From positions 172,001 through 236,000 of the forward strand of contig QVRM01004790.1 in the NCBI GenBank assembly GCA_003439945.1: 64,000 nt of DNA, in the 5' to 3' direction. The position numbers and the translations under genes are program-made. This DNA comes from Dermanyssus gallinae. Taxonomy: Eukaryota; Arthropoda; Arachnida; Mesostigmata; Dermanyssidae. This document shows positions 44,968-55,701 of the stretch, piece by piece (within the stretch, counting starts at the first letter, position 1; each line of letters begins with the position of its first letter). Below the pieces are notes generated by a model. That model saw only the letters and a program-made list of their open reading frames with translations. It did no database searches and was not told the origin of the DNA.

Positions 44968-45057
44968 CAAACAGACTAAATCCAACCGCCAACCGATCTT
45001 CACCGTTAGCACTTCGTAGAGACACTTGTGATTCTTAGCGAATTTATCGTGTTTCAT
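44968..45057 (-). CDS. 28-exon TP-rich gene, exon 1 (start)
   Basis: Thirty codons from ATG to a strong phase-0 donor TTG/GTAAGC. Encodes MKHDKFAKNHKCLYEVLTVK. An in-frame TAG lies 12 bases upstream of the ATG, fixing the start. The join to exon 2 is in phase. Its 5' flank and TRMT61A start 2.6 kb apart in divergent orientation. Confidence 0.55.
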
Positions 45058-45059
45058 AG

Positions 45060-46580
45060 ACAGCCACTAAACTGCTACAACAATTGACAATTCATAAGAA
45101 CGAACTGTGAAAGGTCTTTCCGTGATCGAGTCCGGTCAGTCGCACACTTATCGCCTATAGCGTATAGCGAACAAACACGAACCAATTCGTTGTCAACACC
45201 GCCACTAGAAACAACGACACTTTCGTATCGGCGCTTGTTTTCTCAGCAATCCCATTTCATCACCATCACCAACCCGTCCTTATTCGTATCTTTTGTCTTC
45301 ATTAGCATGTCCTAACTTGTGTGAGCCTAGAGGCTGGATGGAGACTCACTGACACCAGCTGGCTGTCTGTCTGTCTATAGGCTGATTTAACAAGACTACC
45401 TGTCCCGGAGTTATGTATTATAGTCGAACGCGGCGCGAGAGCAGGTAGCAAAAGAGTCGAGATCTGCTACTTGCGTTTCTCTACTCTTCCTACTTAGTCT
45501 ACTTTAGTCTAGGCTTTCACAATACTTTGTTGTGGCTAATGTCATTTCTCATCGCAGCCCCTGTGTCTATTGACTCTTGGTCCTGACAATGATACAATGA
45601 TGACGACCGCGCCGATTAAGACAACCACTGGTTTCGTTCTATCATGTCATAGACTAACTAGATAGGTGATGATCGACACAAGACGATTCAAATACTGATG
45701 AAGGCGCCAACAGCCACAGAGCCATTTGAGCCGCCGCGCAACGTCCCGCGATACCGCCCTCTCCCCTACGATCGTGTATATATGGCTGGCTCGCGCGTTT
45801 TGTCGTCTGCGATGGTGTACTTGTTTTGCAGAACTCCGAAACCCGGTCGGTTTGAATACCGCACATGATGTTTTGGGTCACTGGAGTGATTGACGAAATC
45901 GAGAGTCAGAGAAACATTTAATTTGTGTGTTGTTTCACTATAATTGTTAAGCTGTCAACCAACTTTGGAGTTTTAATTTATGTATGTAAGGCCAGCTTTA
46001 CTGTTAACTGGATGAACATCTCTTTTCGAAGACCAGCATTCGGTTCCGCAATCCTGGCTCAACACAATCCACACACAGTGCCACACAACAGGCAGTAACA
46101 AGATATATATATATATTTATATATATATATATATAGATAAATAGATAGATAAATATCACGGCTTCTGTAGATTGTGGCGTTACCCCAACACATTTTAAGC
46201 AACACACGCTACTTAAAACGAACGATTATGTAATTATTTTCAATTGACGTTGTCCCTGCTCGATTAGACGTGGCTCTCCTTAGCAAGAGCAACACGAAAT
46301 AGCAGGAAAAAGCAGCAATACGGTACTTGCTTTCAGAGCACTTGCTTTTCTTTCTGATTTTGCTCGATTCGACTGACTTAACGGCCAATGTCGTCGCCGA
46401 TTGTTCTTCTCCTGTCAACCGTCAAACGTTTTCGTCATTTTCATCATAACCTCATGTTTTGTTCCTTTTCTATTAGTCGGTTATAGACTTCGGCTAGTGG
46501 TGAGTTAGAGTCGTGCTTTATGCTCCAGTTGATCGCGTGCCTACGAGTTTTTTTTGTGTATGCAACTGTACCGTGTAGTA
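45060..46580. other. divergent intergenic region (5' flanks)
   Basis: Holds the presumed promoters of the - strand 28-exon gene and, further right, TRMT61A. No TATA box or other site can be assigned with confidence. (AT)n at 46,103-46,135. Confidence 0.4.
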
Positions 46581-46593
46581 CTACAGGGTCTCA

Positions 46594-46754
46594 TTTTTTT
46601 TTTTTATAGAGGTAACTGGTAAAACGCGTTATGCACACCGGGCGACGTTGCTAAAGCCTCGGTAGTGTGGGACTCGCACCCACTAAAATCCAGTCGTCCT
46701 CTTTGCCCCTTGACGGGGGGTGGCCGCAGTACTGTCTTCTCGAGATTACTTCGC
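46594..46754 (-). mobile_element. SINE with 13-bp target duplication
   Basis: On the - strand the element ends in poly(A) (T12 at 46,594-46,605 on +) and contains GTGGGTGCGAGTCCCACAC, close to the pol III B box. It is flanked by identical 13-mers CTACAGGGTCTCA at 46,581-46,593 and 46,755-46,767, a clear target-site duplication. No good A box was found, so the head may not be tRNA-derived. Confidence 0.8.
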
Positions 46755-47654
46755 CTACAGGGTCTCAATGATTGTCAGCAGACAGTTCGATAATGCACAA
46801 ATATCCGCTTGCGGACCGAGTCCTCCCTCTAGGAAGTTAGCCACTGAGAGATCGTGAAATGATCTCAAATGGCGTGACACTAACGTGACAAGCTTGACAC
46901 GGAAAATGTTGTTGTTGTGGTCAAATATAGCCGAGGCGGACGGTTAGCTGCCAGTGACGCATGTACATCCGGCATTCTCCAAAACTTTCTATATTACCGC
47001 CAAAAAAAAAACTAGAAATAAACAAATTAATAAACTTGTTTTTAATTTAGATCATTCTCTGTCCCCCTACGGTCTTCGGTTTAAATAGATCCAATAAGAT
47101 ATGATGCCGCTCATTTCGCGCCACTCGAGAAATTCAAACACCAGGTGAGCGCTTGTTTTACTCACTAACCACGAAAGGCCGTTTGCTCCGCCTCGATGTC
47201 GCCCTGCTCGCCTCTCTCCACGGCAATGTCGTCGGCATTGTTTGCCGACAATCCCTCGAAAGTCGGTCTGTCTGTTTATACCCTGCATATACATGGCTGT
47301 GCATACAAGTGTGTGTGTTATTGAATAGAACACGCACGTGAGTAAAAGATTCGAAATCTCCAGAGCCGCGATATTGAGTGCCGCTCGTGACGTGAGCCAC
47401 GGGCCACACTATTAAAGTGTGGATAATAATCACAAGTCAGTAACAGGTCTTATTCCAACGACTGTAGTGATGCTAGTAGAAGAAAACCCCAAATGTAGTC
47501 AGATGTGTCAATTAAGTGAATTCGAAGCGATGCGAGTTGAGTTGAATCAGTGAGCAGATGCACGTACTTGTCGGTGTGTGAGTGATTCAGTTGCAGTGTG
47601 AGTCGGGGCTGGCAGTAGAAATTTTGGCGTTTCGCCAGAGTTCATATAGCCACG

Positions 47655-47747
47655 ATGAGCTTCCTCGAGTACAAAGACTGTCCGGAGGAGGGTGACACAG
47701 TGATCGTGTATTTGAACTTCAATCTTTTCTACGCTCTCGAACTCAAG
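47655..47747 (+). CDS. TRMT61A: tRNA m1A58 methyltransferase catalytic subunit, exon 1
   Basis: TRMT61A, with its partner TRMT6, methylates N1 of adenosine 58 in the tRNA T-loop using S-adenosylmethionine. Exon 1 has 31 codons, from ATG (preceded by CACG) to AAG/GTAGGC, phase 0. It encodes MSFLEYKDCPEEGDTVIVYL, the usual N-terminus (MSF-x-x-Y, then EGD-T). The exon joins ALELK to AGETFQTKYG of exon 2. The intron is about 6 kb and holds a whole LINE. The complete model has five exons and about 387 residues, longer than the ~290 of mammals because of an insertion in exon 4. Confidence 0.9.
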
Positions 47748-47892
47748 GTAGGCAGGTCTCTAACTACTGCGGCTTCCATCAATAAATGTCTAACTATCTA
47801 CTGGAAACTGTTTATTTGAAAGAGATGTTGACGGTTATCGGCTGTATACTGTGCTTTCTTTGGGTTTTTCTTGGTATACATGCAGACTGTAA

Positions 47893-48031
47893 TTATTTTT
47901 TATAGAGATTAACCAGTAAAAACGGCCGACGTTTTTAAAGCCAAGGTAGTGTGGGGCTCACAAACCCACGAAAATTCAGTCGTACTCCTCGCCTCCTGTC
48001 GGGGTGGCCGCAGTACTGTCTTCTCGAGATT
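47893..48031 (-). mobile_element. second SINE copy in TRMT61A intron 1
   Basis: About 140 bp closely similar to the SINE at 46,594-46,754, same orientation (shared TCTCGAGAAGACAGTACTGC and GGCCACCCC on -). The B box is degraded (GTGGGTTTGTGAGCCCCACA). Poly(A) is short and no target duplication was found. Confidence 0.7.
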
Positions 48032-48568
48032 TAGTATTGTATACTGTACTACTATATAATGTGTTATCATGTTATATATATGTTTTTAATACCTATTATA
48101 GACTCTTTTTGCATGCATCACACTGAGATACTTACTAAATGTAAGGCGTGTCGCTTACCATTATGAGTTCAAAAACATTATTGCGTCCTTAAAAGTTAAG
48201 TTACGAGAGAACTGCTATTACAGATTCATTCATTTATTAATCACCTTTGTTAGGTATATAGCCAAATATTATATATAAAAACACAGTTACTGAGCCAGCC
48301 TGGCCAGTGATTCAACTCTGGGGCACTCCCCCGCATGATATCTCCCACAAGCTCTCCCACACCTGTTACAGATACATTCTTCTGTCGGCTCATGGTACCC
48401 TTGAGTTTTACAGAGAACATGGTGGAAGCCATGCACTGCATAGCGTACTACCACACTTCGGTTGGTGCGATGCAGTCCCTTCCACGCATTGTTTGTCATT
48501 GCACCCGTACTAAAGAAGTCGGGGTCCACGTCTGACAATTTCACCTCCCACTGACAGATAAAATCCCT

Positions 48569-49700
48569 CTAGGCCTGTGTTTCCGGCAACCGGAACTGGC
48601 GTTGCAGGTCCTCTATGAAGAGCGGGGCACCGGCGAGTAAATAGATCAGACGATTGCGGCATGACGTGTGGAGGCCGAGCACTCGCTTGAGAAAGGCGGG
48701 TTTCACTCGATCAAGCCTCGCTAGCTGGGCCACGCTCAAGTGCTCCCAGATAAGCTGTATGCCGTAGGATGCCGTGGGCGCGATCTTAAGGTTGAAAAGT
48801 TTTAGCGCCGTGTTAAGGGAGAGAAGCGTGGGTTTTTCAATTCCGACGCTTGCTACGAGGGCTTTTCTGACCCTCTCGGCGATGTGCTCCGTAAACGACG
48901 TACCGGAGGTCGGGAGAGAGAGGCCAAGATACGGAAAATTGTTGACATACTCCAGTGGTGTGGAGTACAACAGTAGCTCATCGCTCGCCGCGAGTCGACC
49001 AGCTTTACGGAACTTCATGGCCTTGGTCTTGCCGATGTTGATCTCGAGTCCTACATCCGCCACGTACTGCTCAAGCCTCGCTAGGCTCTGCTGCACCTCG
49101 AATCGGCTTGTTCCACCGATCGTTTGCGAGATCGTCTGCGTATAGCAGAATGTCTGGGCGGACGGACTCTCGAGTGGCCACGATGCGTCGCGGAAGATCG
49201 TTGAGCAGGATGGAGAACAGCAGCGGACTTAAGTTGTCCCCCTGCGCGACTCCCGTCGTTTGCACAAAGGGGCACAACTCAGCCACCCCATCCTGTATGG
49301 TGATCGGGTTTTCCTGCAGGATTGCCCCGATGAGCTGGAGGATGTTGGCAGGCACGCCCGCTTCAGACAACTTGAAGATAATCTTGTCTCTGCGAGCTCC
49401 ATCAAAGGCCGAGCGGAAATCCACAAAGACGGCGTACAGGAATTGCTTGGCGTGCCTAGACTACATCACTACCCGAACCCTGGCCAGCAGAATCTCACAC
49501 GCAGTCAGTGTGGACCTGCCTGCGCGGAAGCCGTGCTGCTCTTTCGGGATGGCGCCGAGAGCCTCGAGGAAGTGAGACAGGCGGGCGGTGAGGATGGCAG
49601 AGAGCAGCTTGTAGCAAGCTCTTTTTGGCGATCCCACGACACGAGCTGGGCTCTCTGGGGTTGCCCTTTCCCTTCGGGATGACTGCTAGATGAGCACTCT
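48569..49700 (-). pseudogene. LINE ORF2, reverse transcriptase domain (frameshifted)
   Basis: RT motifs are spread over three frames: PSDWQSAHLAVIPKGKGNP near 49,670, then AFDGARRDK, the TGVAQGDNLSP palm block and YADDL near 49,135. The thumb is RLEQYVADVGLEINIGKTKA to a stop at 48,569. The C-terminal finger follows at 48,287-48,544 in another frame. The element is an old, inactive copy. Confidence 0.78.
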
Positions 49701-49952
49701 GCCAGTCGCTGGGGAGGCGACCTTCGCGCAGACTAGCGTTGAAAAGGGCGGTCCAGCAAGGAGCAAGTACCATGGCCTCCTTGAGGTGCTCATTACGGAC
49801 TTGGTCGGGACCGGCGGCCTTGTTGAGACGGAGTCGTTGCATGGCGCCAAGCACCTCGGTGAGAGAAAATCTGCGGGCCTGGTTGGCTGCTTTGCACGCA
49901 CTGTTGAACCATGGACTTCCCCTTCTTGGCTTACTAAGACCAGCTGCGTATC

Positions 49953-50750
49953 TCAACAGCTCCGTAAGAGCTTTGGCATAATGGTCAATGTCTGGAGCTC
50001 CCGGCACACAGGGAAGACCTCGTGAAGGCGTTCCCGTAGGTGGTGCAAGCTAATATGCTTGTCCAGCGGAGGTGGGCGGGGAGCAGAAGTCCTAGCAGCT
50101 GGCAGGAAGACTCTCACAGCCGTTGGCAGATGATTCTTGAAATGTCCTCCGCTGCGGAGGGGGTTGTCAACACCGAGGTAGGAGACCTGCTCGGATGGCA
50201 AGCTTACCGCGAATACATCTATGACAGATGATCCCATGTGCCCCTCGAAGGTTGGGCTTGCAGGATCGGTGACAACCCAACAGCCCGAGTCGGCCAGGGT
50301 GTCCAGGAGAATTCTCGTGCGCAGATCGGCCGGGCGGTCCAGCCTACTGTTGAAATCGCCGGTGACGATGATGGGCGCATCGCTCTCCAGCGCACTGAAG
50401 CACCGGGTCAGCTTTTCAACCAGCACCGTCGAGTTCTCCTTGCACGGCGGACGCACGTAGGCTGCGATTATGTTTAGCCGCAAACCCTGGATTACGACCA
50501 TGTCTTCCTCAGCAAGAAGTACCTCAACATCGCCCAGCCGCTGGTTATAGCACACGGAGACACCGCCGCTGGGTCGGCCGGGACCTGCAGGCCGGATTGC
50601 GGGGGAGTGCGCGCAGTAGAAGCCGCGGATGTTGAAGGAGGTCGTGGCCCAAGTCTCCGTCAGTACAAGAACGTCAACGCCCTCAAACGCGGAGGGCGCG
50701 AGGAGGTCGAGTGTCCGAATCCCCTCGCAGTTCCATTGTGCAATTAGGAG
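49953..50750 (-). pseudogene. LINE ORF2, endonuclease domain
   Basis: APE-type endonuclease that nicks target DNA to prime reverse transcription. Blocks on -: QWNCEG (catalytic Asn), LTETW (Glu), GDFNSRLD (Asp/Asn), SVIDVF and GVDNPLRSGGHFKNHLPT (the SDH region, altered to SGGHFKNH). The final SDH motif is degenerate, so nicking activity is doubtful. It leads into RT at 50,007 with a frame change. Confidence 0.75.
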
Positions 50751-51532
50751 CGGTTCCCATTGCGGCCCCTCCCCTTGCTCCGGGGCCTGCTGCGGCGGGT
50801 GCAGTCCCGAAGAGCCGCGGCGAGGTGGTCGTACAGAGTGTCCCTCGGCGGCGCGCGGAACTCCGAGTTGTCCTGCCTGTCCTTCTGGTGCTTCGCCTCG
50901 TAGCGGGGACGGTGGCGGCGCCGAGTTTGAGCACCTCGGATCTCGCCAGGAGACCGGTTGGAGCTCTGAGAGGAGCTCTCGCGCAGAAGCTGCCGGAGAG
51001 CAGTCTTGATGCCGTCCACGGCGCTCTTGTCCACGCTGTGTTTGTCTTTCGTGCCCGAGTGCTTGGACTGATGGGTAGTTTGGTCGTTGCTGACCTTGGA
51101 AGGATCTCTTAGGGATACCCTTAAAAAATCTTTTACCCGTCGGGCGATCGCCAGGGCCGCTTTCTTGGCCGGCTCACCCTTGTAGCTGTAGGAGCCGCGT
51201 TCAACCACCTGACGCTGGATCTGGGTGAGGGGCACGTACACGAAGCCGGCAGCCGCGGCGCGCAGCGAGAGGGCCTCGTTGGCAGCCTTGCAGTCTTGGT
51301 TGAAGAGCGGGACGGAGAGCACGCTCAGCTGGGATCCAGGGCGGACCACCTTGAGCTGCTTGGCGAACTCCACCGTGGCCTCGATGAAGTCGTTGCCCTC
51401 AAAGTTGCCACACTCGTGGTAGCCGGCGTGAAGCGCTACGCAGACAGGACCGGGGGCGGCCTTCTCGATGGCGTCCTCGGCCTCCTTAATGATGTCCTTG
51501 ATGCCCGGCTTTGAGCAGCTGCGGACGATCAT
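50744..51532 (-). CDS. LINE ORF1, SGNH esterase-like protein
   Basis: Open for 262 codons from the Met at 51,532, and about 30 codons further upstream including the GDS motif. The SGNH-like domain occupies the first ~140 residues; the last ~110 are Arg/Lys/Ser-rich and should bind RNA. Esterase ORF1 proteins occur in CR1 and L2 elements and may act on membranes. The catalytic set is incomplete by eye: GDS is present, the usual GxND block is replaced by HAGYHECGN. The 5' end of the element is not identified. Confidence 0.7.
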   Translation of the reverse strand: MIVRSCSKPGIKDIIKEAEDAIEKAAPGPVCVALHAGYHECGNFEGNDFIEATVEFAKQLKVVRPGSQLSVLSVPLFNQDCKAANEALSLRAAAAGFVYVPLTQIQRQVVERGSYSYKGEPAKKAALAIARRVKDFLRVSLRDPSKVSNDQTTHQSKHSGTKDKHSVDKSAVDGIKTALRQLLRESSSQSSNRSPGEIRGAQTRRRHRPRYEAKHQKDRQDNSEFRAPPRDTLYDHLAAALRDCTRRSRPRSKGRGRNGNRS

Positions 51533-51649
51533 GGCAGCCTTCCGCGGGAGAAGTTGCTTCAGTGCCGGTCTGAAGGCCGCAACAGCGCTGTCACCGATGA
51601 GAAGCGCAGTCTTTTTGCTATCACAGATGATACATTAGACGTAATCTGC

Positions 51650-53640
51650 TGCGGGCGCCCTTCTTTCAACCCACTTATTTGCGTCTATAAACGATGGCAC
51701 GGACTAACTTCAACGGACACTTCTAGAAAGCGCTTGAGCAATTTTAACATCGGACGGCCTTTAGGAGAAAAGTGATGTCTTCATTAGATCGATAGCGTGC
51801 GGCCTCATCATACGAAGACTTATCACGCAAATAGCCATCATCATAATTAGAGCATCACTTGTGAACGCAGTTACATCGAATTAAGTGTTGCGGTAAAAAG
51901 GGGTAGGGCAGGGTTACAAGAAGCCATCATGGCTACCCCTGGGATGAAATAGAACCCCCTAATTTCAGCTAGTAGTGTGCAACAGGTAGACCGGCTTAGA
52001 CCGGCCTTCAAGTTCAAGGCCTCGAAGTGTCTACTCGCCCGTCCGTCCGTACGTTCAACGTATCATACCTAGACGCCGAAACGCTTGGGGGACTTCTAGG
52101 TCTGGTTGCTCCTAACACTATAAAAGTAACGGAGTTTGCAGAAAAGAGGACAGTTACCCTCAAAGTTACTAATTGCGACAATTACAAAAGTGGGAGGCGT
52201 GACATTCAAAAGCAAGACGAAACTTGCAGAACCGTTACAAATATCTTGGCGAGATCTAGATGTTTCGATTTTCGCAATCAGCTCTATGCCTCTGAAGATA
52301 CATAGGCTTCTTTGTATAAATATAAAAAGTTTAGGCTTGCCGAAGCTTAACTACTCGCTGCACGCCTCCCCGTCTAATCAATGTCTTTGCGCTGCATACG
52401 CATATAATGACGCTGCTAGAAACATATTTGGTGAAGTTGACCCGATAAAAACACTTGGAAAATGGCAACCCTTCAAATCGCGGAGGGAGCGCTTGGCATA
52501 ATGGCGACGACCAAGCTGGCTTCTATGTGCTGCGCTGCGGCATTATTCGATGTCGGCCATCTTCCAGATATGCGAGTTAAAGCCGATGTAGGCCATGTAA
52601 TTTATAAGGTCAGAAACTCGCGAGGCAGAGTTGACAGCCAAACAAATGATTGATCCAGATTTTTGGGGAGAAGCGCACACTGGATGGCTACAGATGCAAC
52701 GTTGTTATTTAGAGTGGCCATAGGACCGCAGCAAGGGACTGAGGCTTAATAACTGGGATGTGCTCCAGTCAGCTTGGCGTCATGCTTGATCCGAGCTACT
52801 TCCGAATAATGTCGGCTATTAGGATACCATTGGACCCCGTCTGCGAGCCGTTCTTCTGCATGTCGTATGGCGGGCTAGCCGGTTCTGGCGATCTGCACAC
52901 GCTAAGCTGCCTAAAATATCACGGCAATGGGTCCTATACGTGTCTGCTTTGCGAAGTTTTTAAGGGATATCGCAAAACAAATGACCGATGCGAAGCGATG
53001 CTTCTCAGACGGCCAAGATAAAAGTTCCTTCGGGCAGGGGCAGATCCCTAATGCTTTCGTCGCGGTGGGCCGAAGGATGCTTAATAAGCACCGCTTACGT
53101 CAACGAATAGCCCCAGGCGGCATTCGATGGCTGCTGCAAAAGACTTGTCGGTAAGAGTGCAGTCATGGCGACGGGTGGGTACGGGCTGCATCGGTATAGG
53201 TGCGTCGAGTAAAGCAATTATAATATTAATATGCTATTACCTACTGAGTAACAGTCGGCTTTCAGTGATTGATTGCGCGACTATGAATTTGCGCGTTATA
53301 GAAATAGGTATTCTTACACGTATATACCCAATTTTTTTTATGCGGCACTCGAATTTGTTCTACTCTTCTATCAATTTTGATAGTCCCTTCTTGGTCCTGT
53401 AATAGACTGTCCATAGGTTCCTGTCCAGAAGCCTCAGGGGCTACGGGTTAGCCAACACGCGATCTCTTGTCATAAAACGGTCTATCTACAACAAGGCAAT
53501 GGCCTGGAATAAACGTATTTCTTTCTTAGCCAGAGTAGCAGGCACTCCGCGGTTTTTCAAACACGCCGTCAAGATTTACGTTGACGTAATCTTGACGTTA
53601 CGCCGGCTTGACGGTGGTGACGAAAAACTAGATAGAGAAG
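51650..53640. other. rest of TRMT61A intron 1, unassigned repeat
   Basis: Several open stretches on + (52,136-52,501 and 53,499-53,690, the latter starting MAWNKRISFLARVAG) look like worn mobile-element coding, but no diagnostic motif is present. A short palindrome CGTCAAGATTTACGTTGACG..CTTGACG is at 53,566-53,597. Confidence 0.35.
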
Positions 53641-53769
53641 ACGCTGAGGGCTATGTCCCTCGTGAATCTCGTGCAAATGGCCATGAATAAATCCATGCTC
53701 TTAATAAAATGTGCATACACGTATGCGTACACGTTCCTATTGCTGCTGCTTCTGCTGTTGCTGCCGAAG

Positions 53770-54084
53770 GCAGGCGAGACATTTCAGACAAAGTACGGCG
53801 CCCTCCGGCACAGCGATGTGATCGGGCGGCCTTACGGCAGTCGTCTGGCCGTGAAGGCGGGCTTCGTGCACTGCCTCCGGCCGACGCCCGAACTCTGGAC
53901 GTTGTCGCTGCCACACCGGACGCAGATTCTGTACGCGCGCGACATCTCGCTGACAGTGTTCCAGCTGGACCTTCGGCCGGGCAGCGTTGTCGTTGAGTCA
54001 GGCACCGGGTCGGGATCGATGACGCACTCGCTGGCCAGAGCGGTCGCTCCCCACGGCAAGGTTTACACGTTTGACTTTCACAAG
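53770..54084 (+). CDS. TRMT61A: TRMT61A exon 2 (SAM-binding motif I)
   Basis: A 105-codon exon, phase 0 at both ends; acceptor CTGCTGTTGCTGCCGAAG, donor AAG/GTATGT. Encodes the N-terminal beta domain (KYGALRHSDVIGRPYGSR), the tRNA-binding LRPTPELWTLSLPHRTQILY and the Rossmann start RPGSVVVESGTGSGSMTHSL, where ESGTGSGS is SAM motif I. Very high agreement with animal TRMT61A. An alternative acceptor four bases later would break the frame. Confidence 0.93.
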
Positions 54085-54127
54085 GTATGTAACCCCCGAA
54101 TGAGGATGGCCTCTTTCTCTCTCGCTC

Positions 54128-54152
54128 ATATATATATATATATATATATATA
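54128..54152. repeat. (AT)n microsatellite
   Basis: AT run in TRMT61A intron 2, 44 bp after the donor. Confidence 0.97.
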
Positions 54153-54840
54153 GACTTGAAGGTAAATATATATGTCTATTAACTGAATTAACTGAAGTCT
54201 ATTAACAGAATGGGACAATCAAGAGAGCAGCTTCCGCATACCAGTAGCAAAAGCTACCCCACAGCAACTGCCTAAGTCTGTAATATTGTGTTGTCGTTAT
54301 TACGATATCTACGATATAAAGTATTGAATCCAAAACGTCAACGAATATATATATATATTCCGTTGTATCTAGGAAAAAGCAAATCTCTTTTCAGCAAGTG
54401 CCTTCACTCTATGCGTATGTTTGTTGTTGTATTTTTTATGTTGTGTTGTTGTCTGACAATGGCTGAGTTACTAGCCCCGCCGCTTTAACGTGCTACGACT
54501 ATTCGAGTCGTATCTCGTTGTTGTAGTAAGAGTCAGTTTGTGTAATGAGCTGGCATTTTCGAAATACCTCTTGGATACAATTCACAGTGATCTTGAGTTG
54601 TGAGTCTATCGTAATCTAGTATCTTCATCGTTATTGAGAAGAGGCGCAATCGACGAAGAGAACGCGAAGTCCGAACTGTGAGACTTTTTCAGCTAACTAC
54701 TATGCTATGCAATTATGAACTTTATTGCTGTCAGTCGGCAAGCTGACAAGTGATAAATAAAAAAAAAACAGTCGACTGTGTTTGTGTGAATGCGGCTTGC
54801 TCTTCTTCGGAAACCTCGGAACATTGACCGGATAAAACAG

Positions 54841-55062
54841 CTTCGAAGTGAGCTCGTACAGAAGGAGTTCTCTGCGCACGGCTTGGCCGACGTGGTTGAG
54901 TGCGCTCACCGCGATGTGTGCGCTGATGGCTTCGGACTTACCGGGGTAGCTGATGCCGTCTTCCTCGACCTACCCCATCCCTGGTTGGCAATTCAGCACG
55001 CCATCGATGCTCTGAAGGATACCGGCGGCAGGATCTGCTCATTCTCACCGTGCGTGGAACAG
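54841..55062 (+). CDS. TRMT61A: TRMT61A exon 3 (catalytic Asp block)
   Basis: Seventy-four codons, phase 0 on both sides; acceptor GATAAAACAG, donor CAG/GTCAGT. Encodes LRSELVQKEFSAHGLADVVE, the HRDVCADGFG turn, and ADAVFLDLPHPWLAIQHA, whose D-L-P-x-P-W is the catalytic block of the m1A58 enzyme. Ends RICSFSPCVEQ, the next strand. Confidence 0.93.
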
Positions 55063-55069
55063 GTCAGTA

Positions 55070-55700
55070 TTTTGCCTATAGCCTATCGCAGGCGATTCTA
55101 GTAGGCGATCTTTCCACGAGCTAGTTAAAAGGTCTGGAGCTTTCTTTACTCTAGATAATTTAAGTGCCTCATGGAAATATCTTTGTCTATGTAATGTTTC
55201 CCGTTTTCCATGCATCTTAGCTTTAACGAAAGTTGACTGCTACAAACTTCTACGGAAGAGGAATCAAAACGTTGATCGGGGGAAAATCAACTAATAACAT
55301 TATAAACAACAATAACAACTTACTTATAGGAAACTTCTACGAAATATGAATAAAAAAGTTGGTCGGGGAAATCTCAACTAATACAAGTATAAACAATAAA
55401 AACTTTTTACTACGAAACTTCTACTAAAGAGGAATCAAAAAGTGAAGAAGGGCGTTCAAACGCCCTGAACATTTGATTCAGGGCGAAGCAAATGATAAAC
55501 GTGTAAACAATAAAGACCCATTACTGGGAAACTTGTACGAAATAAGTGAAATCCATCATAAAGTTTCGGACTGATCGTCGGGTGAAGTGCTTGCTAAAAC
55601 CGAGGATGCTATCTCGATGCCTAAATATAAATGCCAGATCGTAGCTGTATCGTGTTCAGAAACTATTGAGCGCGTATCTGGTGTCTGGTCGTTCATTGTA
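55070..55700. other. TRMT61A intron 3, decayed direct repeats
   Basis: Between about 55,225 and 55,560 a block of roughly 75-85 bp recurs four times: ACTTCTACGRAAGAGGAATC, AAAAAGTTG.TCGGGG, then CAACTAATAACATTATAAAC. Copies differ by many substitutions, so this is an old tandem duplication. Confidence 0.6.
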
Positions 55701-55701
55701 G

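Larger units (their letters stand above)
48270..51640 (-). mobile_element. LINE with esterase ORF1, APE endonuclease and RT, antisense in TRMT61A intron 1
   Basis: GC-rich element read on -. ORF1 (from about 51,620 to 50,744) starts with the SGNH block KKTALLIGDSAVAAFRPAL, continues ALHAGYHECGNFEGNDF and VLSVPLFNQD, and ends in a basic tail. ORF2 begins near 50,750 with IAQWNCEGIRTLDLL, then TETWATTS, IIVTGDFNSRLDRPADL (APE endonuclease) and RT blocks LNKAAGPDQVRNEHLKEA, VDFRSAFDGARRDKI, TGVAQGDNLSPLLFSILL and LLYADDL. It ends with a Cys-x2-Cys-G-R-x-Cys..His..Cys finger (CNRCGRACGRYHAGEC). At least two frameshifts lie in the RT. Esterase-bearing ORF1 suggests the CR1/L2 side of the jockey group. 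Confidence 0.88.

Noticed and set aside
48774..51514. Several open frames on + opposite the LINE (for example 49,108-49,575, 50,629-51,009)
   Set aside because: They are antisense shadows of a GC-rich coding element and have no domain of their own.
51650..53690. A separate protein-coding gene inside TRMT61A intron 1
   Set aside because: The open stretches are short, in different frames, and lack motifs; worn repeat DNA is more likely.
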